From Sternotherus odoratus (Eukaryota; Chordata; Testudines; Kinosternidae), in contig JAVMKO010000007.1 of assembly GCA_032164245.1 (NCBI GenBank), positions 2,108,001 to 2,172,000 on the forward strand: 64,000 nt of DNA. The letters run 5' to 3'. Every line of letters starts with the position of its first letter. Positions within the stretch are counted from its first letter, which is position 1. Positions 22,826 to 34,620 of this stretch are shown piece by piece. The translations under genes and the position numbers were made by a program. Below the pieces are notes generated by a model that saw nothing but the letters and a program-made list of their open reading frames with translations, did no database searches and was not told the origin of the DNA.

Positions 22826-24249
22826 GGCTAAGGGCCCAGAGCCTGTTAGTGGTCCCAGGGGGTGGATGGGAGCCTAGCCCAGGCTTCTGCTCAGGGCAGC
22901 CAGGGGTCTCGGGTGCAGGGACGCCAGGGCTCTGCAGACTGTGGCTCAGCCTTCGTCGCCTCCCCGTGAATGTGTTTCGGGGGCTGCCACCCGCAGCCCC
23001 TGGGGAAGGGGGAGCTTTGGGGTCTTTCCTAAGCCCCCCCCCCCCCCCCCCCGATTGGGAAGGTGGGAGCAGCCTGGGCGATGCAGCTAGCCCCGCCGCC
23101 CCGAGACACCACCCTTGTCAGCCCTGAGCTCCACCTGATCCACCAGCCTGGCTCCCCCAGGGGCAGCAAGTGCTGCCGAAGAAGCTGCAACAACAGGGCC
23201 TGGCTCCACCTGCCGCCCTCCTACAGGGGAGCGGTTGCGGCAGCAGCAGCCACGGGCGTCTCCGGCAAGACAGGTCACAGGGGTGGGTCCCTACGTGGCA
23301 TGACCAGGACAAAGTGCACCGAAGGGGGAGCGGAGAAGCAGATGCAGAGCAGTGCCCCGCCCCCCCCCCCCCCCCCACACACACACACCCCAGTCTCCAC
23401 CAGCACGCATGGGGGGGTCGGCGGGGTCTCGCACAAACCCCGCTGAGTACCAGCCGTGTTCAGCCAGGCGGGCAGCCAAGGCTCGTGGGCGGCTCGGACC
23501 CTCCCTTGACAGCCGCGGCACCTCAAAGCACAGCCGGCGTCGCCTGCGTGGGCTAAACACCCCACTCGCGGCTGCGGCCCTGCCCACTGGAGCCATGTTA
23601 ACGCAGCCACCCTGGCCGGCCTCGGAACGGGAAGAGGAGCCACCACGCTTGCCCGCCCGGTGGCCTCCTCCCCACGCGTGAGCGGAGCGGCGCGGCGCCT
23701 TTAAGAGCCCGGCCTGGCCACGTGCAGCGGGGAGCCGGGCGCTTCGGGCCGGCGGGGGCTCACCAGCCCCGCCCAGGTGCCCATGGCTCCTCCCGGCGCC
23801 TTTGCACACCTGAGCCTGGCGCTGGGCGCCAGGGCCGGCAACGGGGGGGGGGGTACTACGGGTACAGCTGTACCGGGCCCCGGACTTAAGCTCCATCTTC
23901 TCCTCCCAGCGAGTCGCGTCCGGAGCAGCGGGACCCAGTGGGCGACCGACGTAGGCTGGGCGGGGTAGGGCGCGGGTGGTGGGAGACTGGCTGGGGGGGG
24001 GGCACAAACATTCAGAGTACGGGGCCCCAAAATTTCTGTCGCCGGCCCTGCTAGAGTGGGGTGACCTGGAGCAATTAACAAAGGGAGTTACACTTTGTAG
24101 AACCACTTAGTAAATCAGAGGGTACATGTTTTGAACCAACCTAAGACTGGACAGTTGATTGAAAGAACCTGAAGGAAGTTGAGTGCAACACAACTGCAGG
24201 GCCAGAAAAGGCCACGAGGGGGCGTGCAGGAAGGATGTGTCCCATCACA

Positions 24250-27200
24250 CCTCCTTATCTACCTGTGTGCTGCACTCTATCGGTATTTGTTTCCGTATGC
24301 TTGCATTTCCCTTCGTGATGTACGTGTTACGAATACCAATTTAGTATCTGTGGTAATAGATGCGGTGCGATCTGTGTGGCACCAGATCTCTAAGGGCAGG
24401 TCGACACTACAATTAAAAAAACCTCTTGCAACAAGTCTCGGAGCCCAGGTCAGGTGACTCAGACTTGCGGGGCTCAGGTTGCAGGGCTGTAAAATTGCAT
24501 GTAGACATTTAGGCTCAGGCTGGAGACCGGGCTCTGAGATCCCTACAAGCCCATGTCAGCAGGCTGGGTAGGGTTGCCAATTTCAGTTGGACGTATTCCT
24601 GGAGATTTCATCACATGACATCATCTTTAATTAAAGATTCATCTTTAATTCCTGGAGACTCCAGGTCAATCCGGGAGTGTTGGCAACCGTATGACCAGGA
24701 CTGGCCATGCCCATGCTGCAGGTCTTTCATTGCAACGTAGACAATCCCTTAGGGCCTCGGGTAGCAGAAAGGTATCCACTATACTACCTGCAAAAGTCTA
24801 CCTTTCTAAGAGAATAATTCAAGCTTGATCTGGAATAGTGGGCACACTCCTGTTAATGTTGGTTCCAATGGATGCCGATTAGAGGGGTCCGCTCTAGGTA
24901 TATACGTACAACACTGAGAATTTCTGTTTTGTGAAGACATCAAGCTGGGCTACATCAGTCTCCATTTGCACTGGGTTGGAGCAAATCTTTTCACAACAAG
25001 GAGACCCTTCCTTCTCTACTTTCCATCCAGTTATTTTGGTTGCTGCCAAGAGATGCTTCCTTAATTGGTCTTAACTACAGATGCTTTCCACATGGCAGGG
25101 CATGTTTCCTTCCTTTCCCACCAGATGTGGTTAATCTCCTCTGTGCCGTGCCTTGCACAGGTCACCCACACTGCGTCACGCAGCCCCTCTTTACAGAAAT
25201 TGTTGGTGTCCAATGGGAAGCTCTGTAGGGACCTTAAAACTACAGGTCTTATTCTCCTGACACTGAGGCTGCTTTACCCCACACTGGTGATTTTAAGGAG
25301 CATGAGGGTAAATGAGATTCAGGCCCCAGATTTTCTTCCTCCAGAGCCCTTTGGTCCAATCATGTGTTTTTCAAGAAAATCTCACACTGAAGTTAACAGA
25401 CCCAAGTTCTCAGAGCCTCCATTTCTGTAGTTAGAATGAGTCCCACTGCAGGCATGAGTCCCATGCTAGCCACATCTTCCAGTGACAGGAGACCCTCCTC
25501 CCGTCTTTTCACCACAGCGTTCCCACCACTGGCCTTCCTAGACCCCATCCGACAACCACTTTGGACTAGCTTGTAAAACCAACCCTTTGGGAACAAGCAT
25601 GTGCCAGAAACAAACTCAGGAGTCTAAGCATCACTGAGCTTTGGGGATATTTGAAATTCAAACCTGGATCCCAATAAGATCAGGGCAAGTGGCCCCTATT
25701 TGAACATCCCAATCTGGTGGGGTGTTCAAAATCCACAACTGGGTCCCAGTTTTGTGCTTTCAGATCATCTCTACTGTTTAAAATGGAGCTGTTTGAAGTC
25801 CATTGAATTGTGAAATTTGGGATGGGGGAGAAATAACATTTTTGCAACACATTTTTATTGTTCTATAACTTTTTGATCAACCAAGGATCTGACCATAATC
25901 TTTCAAAACACTGATACTTGATAAAATGTTGACCAGAAAAAGAGTAAGAAAATTTTCCAAAAAAATATGGGAGAGGGGTTGGTTTTGTTCTTTCTTTTCT
26001 TTTCTTTTTTTTTGTGTGGACCATCTCTAACTTTTAAACATTGCTGGTAAACTATTCTGAAGACTCAGAAGCAGCATGTAAGTGCTGAACATGAAAATGA
26101 TCCCGGTATCATAATTCATTCTGCTTTACTATTTGATACCCCCTGCCAGATGTTTTTTGAATTTAAGAGTAAATTTTAGAAAGATAAGCAGGTTAGTTTC
26201 TTAAATAATTTATTTTGAATATATTAGCAGTTAAATAACATTGTTTACAACAAAATGTGATCAGTGACACCATATCCGTTCACAGCCATACAGATAAGAA
26301 AAATCACAAAAAACAAAGTCCCGACAAACAAATCTTTGGTAGATAAATCTAGTCACACACATGCTGTACCTCCGAGTAGGAGACCCTAAATGAAAAGAGA
26401 ACAGAAAACATTTGAACCAAAAAATAAGAAAAGTTTTCAATATATAAATAACAAGCATTTCACATTACTTAATTGCTAGGCTTTCTTCCCTTTCCTTCAC
26501 AACAATACTCCGCTCAAAGAATGGATGTGTTTTGACTTGCTTTGCTGATGAGAAAACATTTTCAATGACAGCAATGGGCTGATGGAAAGAATAGCACCAA
26601 CAATCTTCACATGTAAATGTTTACACCTATTTGGCCAAATTTATCCTTGATGTAACTCCACTGAAGCCAACAGATACCCAGAATGAGAAACTAGCCCATT
26701 ACATTTGAGCCTATGCCTACAATAGACAATATCAATCCATGTAGCCACATTAAAGTGGGCAAAGAAAAGGATAAAGCATCAACTTCACAGATCATGAAAG
26801 ACTCTAGGCATATTTCCACTCAGATGCTCTTCAGTATCTTCACTCATTTCCTGTGCTCAAAGCGCCAAAATCTAGGAAGAACTAGGCTGGAAACCAGAGC
26901 TCGTTGAAAAACAAAATTAATCGTTCACTAAATTTTTCAGCTTTTTTTGGTCAGTATTTGAAATGTTTCTGCTAGCTCCACTGTGCAATACAGCAGCAAT
27001 CACAGAGCCACAGTAGAAATGTTTGACAACTTTAGTCTCATAAGTGTTCAGATCAGCAAAAAAAACATGCCCAACTAGGCCAAATCTGTTCCCTTATCAG
27101 CTCCCCTGAGACAAATGAATATATCTGGAATGTGGAGATGTTTGTAGGTTAGGTTTGTGTGATTCTGAAGGGAAACTCATCAGCAGGTGACAGATTCCCT

Positions 27201-27689
27201 GTGCTACAAGCGTAAATGTTGCAAGCAGTGTAATGCACTCAAAGCCCTAACTACAGTTTCTGAAGATGGCTCATCTTCTCCCTAGGAGGCAGAAGCAGCT
27301 AAGGAGATCTAGCAGAGCATGGGTCACTTCCCCTTGTTGAACCATAATGAATGTACTTCAATCTCAGGTGTGTGCCACCTCCCAGTCTCCGATAACTTAA
27401 TGGGCGTTTTGTCATTGACTGCAGCGGGAGCAGGATACGGCCCAGAAAGCCTTTACATTTGAATCCCTAGACTTTCTACCTGCTGTCCAGGTTGATTTTT
27501 AACATCTACGAGCTGTTCAGATCTTTGCTGACACAGGAGTGGAACTCCAATACTCAAACGAACGGAGTGGTGAGCAACATTCTACAGTGCAATTGCTCTC
27601 CCATGCAACATGGTCATCCTTAAACGCCTGGCCATTGCCTGAGATACTTACATTTATTATCTCAGTATCTGCTATATAATGTAGGTATT
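24250..27689. other. Non-coding stretch, mostly AT-rich unique sequence
   Basis: About 3.4 kb without a recognised gene. It contains a fold-back element at 24569-24691, which is listed separately, and T-rich strips near 25990-26020. The open frames at 25040-25596 and 26261-26458 are short and unlike known families. Confidence 0.4.
24569..24691. repeat. Small fold-back element with TAGGGTTGCCAA-type ends
   Basis: The left end 'tagggttgccaa' and right end 'ttggcaaccgta' are near-perfect inverted repeats enclosing two 'atctttaatt' copies and paired 'cctggaga' segments. It looks like a MITE of a vertebrate DNA transposon family. No 8-bp duplication is visible, so the superfamily stays open. Confidence 0.6.
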
Positions 27690-27697
27690 CCCTACAG

Positions 27698-28283
27698 CAG
27701 TGGGTATCCAACGTATTTGATCAGGCCCTCCTTCGTTGTGTCTGTAGTTGTTTATTTGCCCACCCTCAAGTACATATAGGGCCAGACAGCTCTGAAGGCA
27801 GAGCGGAGAGCAGCGGCTGCTGGCTGGACACCCAGCTCTGAAGGCAGCGCAAGCCAGTAGCAGCAGACGTGAGGATGGCAAAGTGATATTCATCAATATC
27901 ACCATCCATAGCAGGCTTAGCGCCCCATTGCCACCCTGAATTCTGCATTGCTGCAGCCAGCCGGGAGTGACAGTCAGAGCCCCACCACAACCCGGTGAGA
28001 GATTGGGGGCGGGGCGAAAGGCTGCCTGGGTGAGGGATTGAGAGGGGTGGAAAGGAGGGGCTGAGCTCCGAGGCCGCAGGGCTCTGGCTGTCCCCTTTAT
28101 CCTGCTTCCCAGGTGTGAACAGCCTTGCTGCACCAGCCCCAGCCAGGAGGGACTGACAGCCAGAGCCCAGAGTGCTTAGAAAAACCAACCCCCCCTTCCC
28201 CTCCACAGAGTATGCGCATTCCTTGACACATTCCCGGGCCTCCTTTGGGAGGCCGACCCCACCCCACCGTTTGACAACCACTG
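27698..28283. mobile_element. hAT-type non-autonomous element, 586 bp
   Basis: Ends 'cagtgggtatccaac' and 'gtttgacaaccactg' form terminal inverted repeats. Flanks ccctacag (27690-27697) and ccctgtag (28284-28291) match at 6 of 8 bases. The interior lacks any transposase; two minus-strand open frames of 153 and 188 codons are fortuitous. Confidence 0.82.
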
Positions 28284-28291
28284 CCCTGTAG

Positions 28292-29094
28292 TAATTTGTT
28301 CTGGGGCGTGATCTGAAGCCCACCAAGTTCAAGGCAAGTATTTTCTACTGAGATTTTTTCCTTGAGTTCACTGGGCTTTGGCACAAACTCACAGTGAGGA
28401 AAACTCATCGAATTATCAAAGGCAAAATCAGCATGTTTTAAGGGCAGCCCCCAGTACATACACACAGGGTACGTGCACAAACACAACCTCACACATTCTG
28501 GTAGAGATATGCACCGGTCTCCTATGCTGGAGTGATGATCATAAGAAACCTAAATCTGGAAGCATGCCCAACGGGCACATATTTGCGGAAAAATTTGGGC
28601 TCATGCAGGCTTGTATTCTGGTCAGCAATAGCTTCACAGAAGCTTCCTGCTCTTGTTTGGCATGGTCTGTGGGTGGTGTAGAATCTGCCCAGATGTTTGC
28701 TTACAGGGGCCTTTGCTGGGCCAGGGGATTCATGTGTATAAAGTTACCTCCTGGCCCTTTAAGTCTGCCATGGAAGGCCGGAAGAGCAGCCTCTCTGTGG
28801 GTTTTGAATGAAGCCAGAATGAGGACGGCCAGTTCCCCCCTGATGCTCCCACAGCAGGGTATAGATTTGCTGATGGACTCTATCTACTGCGTCTGCTGAA
28901 ACTTCGCCCATAACTTTTCTTCGTTCAACTTAGGCTGGCATTTCTGTCTTAATTTCTAGGTGGCTGTTTTTTTATATACTCATTTGTGCTTCCTTCCGAC
29001 GTTAGAGGGCCCTTCGGTCTAACAGACAAAGGCAAAGCAAGATCCAGCCGTTGGAAGCTACGTGGTAGAAAAATTCAATACAGAAATAAGATGT
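28292..29094. other. Non-coding stretch
   Basis: Apparently unique sequence. The 173-codon open frame at 28378-28899 has no recognisable domain and no splice context, and I do not call it a gene. Confidence 0.4.
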
Positions 29095-29195
29095 AAACTC
29101 TTAACTTGGAACTGCCAACCAAGGGATGTAGTAAATGCTCCATCACTTGAAACCTTTCAGTCAAGGCTGGGTATTTTTTAAGTGAAACACACTAG
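29095..29195 (+). repeat. CR1-like LINE 3' fragment
   Basis: Contains 'atgctccatcacttgaaacc' and 'tttcagtcaaggctggg', phrases of the CR1 3' untranslated region. It is about 370 bp downstream of the TAL2 stop codon and marks the limit of likely gene-related sequence. Confidence 0.6.
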
Positions 29196-29453
29196 CGGAG
29201 CCACAAGCGACTGGGCTTAATAGTGTCTCCTTATGTAGCAAGGAAGAAGCATCTCCTCCACTGCAGCGATAACTGGATGAAATTCTATGACCTTAGGCTC
29301 AGATCATAATGGTCCTCTTTTGGCTTTGATTTTTTCCATGAATCTGTGAAATCACTACACTGAATGCTTGCAAATTCCACTCCCGATTCATCCAAGCTGG
29401 TGTCCTCCTTCCAATGACTCCTTCCACCTCCTGCCCTTTTAAATACAAATAGA

Positions 29454-29459
29454 TTTAAT
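29454..29459 (-). terminator. TAL2: Candidate TAL2 polyadenylation signal ATTAAA
   Basis: On the minus strand this reads ATTAAA, the commonest variant signal, 110 nt beyond the TAL2 stop. A G-rich 'gggcaggaggtgg' strip follows about 25 nt later and could serve as a downstream element. No AATAAA was seen closer. The true end may be elsewhere. Confidence 0.3.
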
Positions 29460-29568
29460 ACAACAGTAATAGATATAAATAGATAAATACTGTACAGAGG
29501 CAAACAATCCACAAGTTATGCAAAGGAGACTATCAAACTAACACCAGGACTGCACCACTCATTGCCTG

Positions 29569-29925
29569 CTAGGGAGACGACGACGTCTCTGACCAGCACT
29601 CTGGGATATTGCTGCTTGTGCCCGGAGAAGGGACTCCACAGTCTTCAATCAGAGTCAGTTCATCCATACTCTGCAAATGTGGGGCTTGTTGGAATAGCCC
29701 CAGTAGACTCCCCCGGGCAGTCACTCCTGTCTGAGGGAGGCCCTGCTCCCCCAGCACCTTGACCAGGAAGTTGATGTACCTCATGGCCAAGCGGAGCGTC
29801 TCGTTCTTACTCAGTTTTTTGTCTGGAGGGTGGGTGGGGATGAGCTTCCTCAGCTTGGCAAAGGCGCTGTTGACGTTTTGCTGCCTCCACCGCTCCCTGG
29901 TGTTGGTGAAGATCTTTCTGGTCAT
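29569..29925 (-). CDS. TAL2: TAL2, basic helix-loop-helix transcription factor (complete coding exon)
   Basis: TAL2 is a nuclear class II bHLH factor of the TAL1/LYL1/TAL2 group. It binds E-boxes as a heterodimer with E-proteins; in mouse it acts in midbrain GABAergic neurons, and in human T-ALL it is activated by translocation. The 118-residue product starts [20 protein letters not shown], the basic region plus the start of helix 1. The loop is PTHPPDKK (about residues 30-37), and helix 2 begins [20 protein letters not shown]. The first ~65 residues match human TAL2 as I recall it almost perfectly; the tail is more divergent and extends to 118 residues against 108 in human. I chose this ATG and not the one 33 bp further upstream because an intron acceptor lies between them, the context has A at -3, and MTRKIF is the known family start. 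The stop is TAG at 29571-29569. The coding part has no intron, as in mammals. Confidence 0.97.
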   Translation of the reverse strand: MTRKIFTNTRERWRQQNVNSAFAKLRKLIPTHPPDKKLSKNETLRLAMRYINFLVKVLGEQGLPQTGVTARGSLLGLFQQAPHLQSMDELTLIEDCGVPSPGTSSNIPECWSETSSSP

Positions 29926-29935
29926 GCTCAAGGCT

Positions 29936-29972
29936 CTGAAAAGCAAAGGGGACAACAAGGGGAAGTTAGAAG
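29936..29972 (-). other. TAL2: 3' splice site (branch point, pyrimidine tract, AG) before the TAL2 coding exon
   Basis: Read on the minus strand: 'cttctaacttccccttgttg' then 'tcccctttgcttttcag', with exon sequence starting AGCCTTGAGC at 29935 and the ATG 10 nt later. CTAAC is a consensus branch point about 25-30 nt from the AG, and the tract between is pyrimidine-rich. This implies a 5' untranslated intron and a remote first exon. Confidence 0.75.
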
Positions 29973-32900
29973 TCTCAGACCTGCCTTCAGGCTGTATAAC
30001 AGTAGCATTCTATGGCAGGTGAGTCTCACTAGCCATTTGAAATTTCTCCCTGCCCTGGCTGGTGGATTGCCATTCCCAGCTATGGAGTAACCATAACCCC
30101 AAGGTGACCCGGGTCCCACTCCCTGCCCAGACTATGATCTCAAACACAGTAACTGCAGTCGGATATAGAGAACTAGCCTTGTATCGTCAGAGGATGGAGG
30201 TAGGAGCACCCGTAGGGACAGATCCTGACCTCCCCCAGACAGTGCCTTTATGCCACCCCAAGGGGCTGCAAAGCTGACTTATCCAGACACCGGAGGGTTC
30301 TTCTGGCGCGAAGGGATCCCCAGGTAGCATAGTGTCAGTGTAGCTGGCTCCGCACCACTGCTCCTCACAGAGCCCAGCACAGGGGGTCCATTGGGGAGGG
30401 GACAGCAGCATTCTGACAATCCCGAGCCAGCATAACTGCCCCTCTGGGGACCATTACCAGCTGGCACATGTTACAGTAGCCCTGAAATGGCTCTGAATCG
30501 TGCTTGGGGCCAAACCACTCCCAGTCCAGCCTCAGAATAGGGCAAAAAGGGATAGATTTGTCATACAGCCACTGCTGCCCACCTCCACCCTGGGTCCTGA
30601 GCTAAGCAAAGCCCAGCTGGACCCAAGGACCGGGCCCCTGACATCTGCTATAAATGCTATTGCACTCGGCTCTGCAGGGGAAACTGCGACACAAAACATC
30701 TGAGTTTCAGCCAAAACGTAGCCTTCCTAGCTTTGACCAGCTTATATTGCAGGCGACACAGAGTATAGAGCCCAATTTCCAGACCAGTGCAGCCTTACAG
30801 GGAGCCTAAAGTAATTTACATCCTATAGTATTTAAATGTGGTTTCATCAGAGGCCAGACTCTGCTCCTATTGATGTTCCTGGCGGCAGAGTTAGGCCAAT
30901 GCCGAGCTCTCATCCTAGGTTGATTTGTATCCCCCATTAGGCGCTTACACCCTTCGGTGGCTCAGTGATTTAATACTGCCCTTCTCTTTTTCCTGACGAA
31001 GTGTTCCGTCCCCACTGTCCTTCCCATCCACAGCTCAGAATTATCAGCCGATTTCATCCCCTCACCGCACAGTCTTTGCTAGGCGATCATCATCATCTCT
31101 TCATTTATGAAATGCTCCTTGTGCAGGTGACATGGTTTGAGCAGGGGCTGGAAGGCAAATGTCATGTGACTTGCACAAGTTCACACAGGAAATTAGTGGC
31201 AGAACTGGGAGTTCAAACCCAGATCTTCTAAGCCCTGAGCCAGCACCCCAAGTACCTAATCATCAGGAAAATACTGTCAGCATTACGATGATTTATTTTA
31301 CAGTAGTGCTTAGAAGGCCAAAGTCAGAGACCGGGGCCCAATTGCATTAGGCACTGTACATATATTCAGTGTTATAAAGATAGTCCCTGACCATAGAGCT
31401 TTCAGTCTTAACACGTTGGATGTGGGATGAACGGAGATGCAAAATCCTCCGAGTTCTTCACTGAACATCCACCCTTCTGTTTTTTAAATATGGCTCATTC
31501 CCAGCTCTGCTTTTGGTACCTTCAGTTATATTCAGTCAGGTCCTAGGACATCTGTATTTTGTTACAATTTCGCAGCTGCTATCAAGACCTGATTTTTCTA
31601 ATCTGTGTTTTATCAGAGGGTAAAATGATCTTACCAGAACACCCTTGTCTCTGTTAAAAAAAACACAAAACAGAAATGTTAGGTCCTATTGGAATTGTTC
31701 CTACTGGGAATCTTCTCTCATTCATTTTTTGCTTACAGTTTGTTACCTAATGTTTGCACTACTGAGCATATATTTAATTTGTCTCTTGAATTTAAAAGAG
31801 CTAGTGTGTACTTTGCCAAAACGCTGCGGAAGCATGGGCATTGCACTGACTTTGTAAATCATGCTCCCCATCCTCATGCCTACATTGGGTACAGAAGTTG
31901 ACTGGATGCTTATGCTTTCTCTTGTATATTTTTAACGAGTCTTCCCAGCAGTTGCTTATTATAACTATGTGCAGCTTATGCTGGTTGCTTTGCTTAAAGA
32001 GCAGTTTATTCTTGTGTGAAAGCAGATACATTAAAAAGGCCGGGCAGCTCTCCAGTGCTTTGTTGTTTATTTTATTAGTGGTGATGGTACCCATTACACT
32101 CAGAGCTTTAACACTGGCATGTGTATTTTAATAGTTCTGAGTCTGCTTAATGCCTATTTTAAATCCAGAGTGGAAATACTGACCAATGGCCTCTTCTCCT
32201 GGCGTTTACTTATAGCACTGAGTGAAATGCACCAGGAGAATGGTTTAGAATAAATCACTGGCCTCACTTCAGCAAATCTCTCCAAGTATTTGATCCCATC
32301 AGGGCAGGGGTGTTATTTTTGGAAAGATCAGCACTGCCCACTCCTTCCCGTCATTCTTTCTTTGGCCCCCCTCTCTTTTTTCAGGGGAGGACAATACTGG
32401 ATTTGTGAACACAAGTCCTGTAAGCAAACAGCTGTCTTAATCAGTCCAGAGCCTGACCTATTAAAATGTACCCCTGCATCTCTGACATTTGTTCAAGATC
32501 GGCAAACACCACAATCCCCCCCCTCTCCCCTCAATCCTTTTTACAGAGTCTATCTCAGGATTTGGGACAAAGATCTCACCAGTTACAATCAACCTAGTCC
32601 AACTCAGCAGTAATTCTAATGTCTCAGAAACCAACCACAACTCTGGTCCATTTCTTTCCTCTGGTCCATTCTTCTACGGAAACATACAGGACATCCCTTA
32701 AGGCATTCTGTGTCCCCTACATCTAACACGGCAAAGACAGCCAGTATACCAAGGAACGATATGCCTTATGTTTCAGCTGCAGCAGTGCTTCCTTCCCCGC
32801 TCCCCACCTTGCTTTCAAACTATTTGCCGCTTCTGATTTATGTCTTATTGTTTATTTCTCTCTCATACAGTATATGGAACTAATCATCCACCTGCTGTTT

Positions 32901-33726
32901 GTTTGTTGTACAGCTACTTATTTATTGGGAATTTGTGTCAAACCACAATTTTATATATTTATAATACAGGAATTGCACTAATCATTAAACTCTTTCAGTT
33001 CACCTCCACCAGACACAGACAAAAAGTCCCACATTCACCTAAAGAGAAAGAGAACCAGGCAAATGCCAGCTTAGATCCAAGCGAACAAATTCTGCTCTCC
33101 GAGGTATAAATCCAGGGTTACTTCACTGAAATTGGTGGTGTTACTCTGGATTTAAATCACTGTAACTAAGAACAGAATTTGGTTTATTTCCCTTGGATCA
33201 GGCAAGCAAGACCCAAAATCATGTGACAGATGCTGGTTCGTGACCTGAGAGCTGTATTCGCAGAATTATAGTTCAACCAACCCATGTAGATTCAATATAA
33301 CCCTGCCCCGCCGAACTGCGAGTCACTCAAAAAGCAGTTCGACTGCAGCAATGAGAATAAACCTCAAGGAACCAAGTCCCAAAAGCAGCTCCTTATCCTG
33401 TCCACCTCCTCAGAAAAAAAAATTCACATGGGTTCAGATGTAGCCATACAAGTTAAACAATGCAGAGAATAGATGAAGATCTCCTTCTCAATAGCAGCAG
33501 CTCTCGCTGCCTTTCTATGCACAAGCATTAAACACCCTGAATGCATGCTCGAGCAGAAGCGGCAGCAGGAATCCCCGGCACAAAGCGACATTTCTGCTCA
33601 GATATCCCAAAGTGAATGGCAGTTGAAGCTGCGATTAATGGGTGGGGACGAACAGGTCTGCGATGGAGGCTGGGACTCAGTAGTTACTAACAGGCTGGTT
33701 ATAAACAAATATCTTGGACTAAATCT
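29973..33726. other. Proposed TAL2 first intron, proximal part
   Basis: No coding exon recognised. GATA-type motifs appear, for example CTGATAA on the minus strand near 31041 and 31610. An AT-rich strip at 32840-32990 contains 'ccacctgctgt' (an E-box) and might be regulatory, but motif density is not beyond chance by eye. A MIR-like remnant sits at 31080-31265. Confidence 0.4.
31080..31265 (-). repeat. MIR-like SINE fragment
   Basis: Contains 'gtgacttgcacaagttcaca' followed by 'ggcagaactgggagttcaaa' and 'cccagatcttctaa', the reverse complement of the MIR core region. Confidence 0.65.
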
Positions 33727-33734
33727 ATCCCATG

Positions 33735-33864
33735 TAGGGTGACCAGGCATCCCGATTTTATAGGGACAGTCCTGATTTTGGGGTGTTTTTCTTATATAGG
33801 TTCCTATTATCCCCCTCCCCCCATCCCCATCCTGATTTTTCACATTTGCTGTCTGGTCACCCTA
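33735..33864. mobile_element. Small hAT-type element (TAGGGTGACC family), 130 bp
   Basis: Ends 'tagggtgaccagg' and 'tctggtcacccta' are terminal inverted repeats. It is flanked by the perfect 8-bp duplication atcccatg (33727-33734 and 33865-33872). A second diverged copy lies at 22705-22825. It encodes nothing. Confidence 0.9.
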
Positions 33865-34620
33865 ATCCCATGTCTAACACCCTGTGGAATTACACCAGGG
33901 ATGAATCTGGCCCCTTGGTCCCGATCCTGAAATCCTTGCTCAGTCAACACTCCCATTGACATCAAGGATCGGGCCCCTCACCCCCACCCCCACAGCGTAG
34001 CCCTGTTTTTCCAACCAGGAGGCCAACTGGCATGGTAACACTCACTGTTTAATACATCACATGGAGGTTTTCAGGGTCCCCTCAGCCTTTGAATAACAGG
34101 AAATGAAACCAAAGATGGAGCCTGATTCCCAATTCAGGCAGATACTTGCCAGATTGATTTAAAACAGGCGCCAAAGAGCCCCAGAGAAACACTTAGTGCT
34201 GAGTTTTGTTCAGTGTGCATTGGTGCTATGTGGAACAAAGGAGAAAGAGGAACCCATTGTTTCTCCCTTCAATTTCATGCTAGCACTGGACTGTGGAACT
34301 CAAGCCAGCAGAGAGGGGAAGATTTGGCATGGATGTCACAAGATATTACCCTGGCCACCACTACCACACCAGGGCTTTTGAAGTCCTGCTAGAAAACCCA
34401 GCAGAGACGAGTTTGAGTTCCTTGTGACTGGAATGAATTAGCTCAAATGAAAGCAGAGCATGGACAGGAGGCTTTGGGGCCTAATGCTCACCAGTGTGGG
34501 AAAACCACCAATGTCACCACCACCACAACCTGTGCATAGCTTCTCGTGTCACCTATAGAGGGTGGATTCTTCAGGAGGTCCTATTTCAGGGATATCAGAT
34601 GCAAAGGCAAGAAGATAAAA

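Larger units (their letters stand above)
22151..24050 (-). mobile_element. Large hAT-type element (1.9 kb) with CpG-rich promoter-like cargo
   Basis: Terminal inverted repeats 'cagggccggcgacag' (22151) and 'ctgtcgccggccctg' (24050) are flanked by the perfect 8-bp duplication ctagagtg (22143-22150 and 24051-24058). The subterminal sequences match, in inverse orientation, those of the 454-bp element at 34670-35123, so both belong to one family. The interior has very high GC and CpG, a nested small hAT copy near 22705-22825, an internal copy of the terminal sequence near 23829-23892, and promoter-like motifs near 22.5 kb. There is no transposase. Long open frames on both strands (up to 271 codons) are GC-driven and not credible genes. 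Confidence 0.85.
21253..24249 (+). mobile_element. Solo LTR split by a 1.9 kb hAT element
   Basis: Starts TGTGATG (21253) and ends CATCACA (24243-24249), a 7-bp perfect inverted pair with LTR-type TG...CA ends. Removing the nested element leaves about 1.09 kb. A 'gactaggataaatgctgcc' segment near 21601-21619 is a candidate TATA region for plus orientation. Flanking CCCCC and CCTCC could be a 5-bp duplication. No internal coding region is attached. Confidence 0.55.

Noticed and set aside
23291..24106. 271-codon minus-strand open frame and its overlapping partners
   Set aside because: Lies inside and across the end of a GC-rich hAT element, overlaps frames on the other strand, crosses the terminal repeat and shows no protein family.
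28378..28899. 173-codon plus-strand open frame
   Set aside because: No recognised domain, no splice signals, no compositional sign of coding; long frames of this size are expected by chance in 64 kb.
29926..29958. Extended TAL2 start 11 codons upstream ([11 protein letters not shown])
   Set aside because: The extension reads through the AG acceptor and pyrimidine tract of an intron; family members start at MTRKIF.
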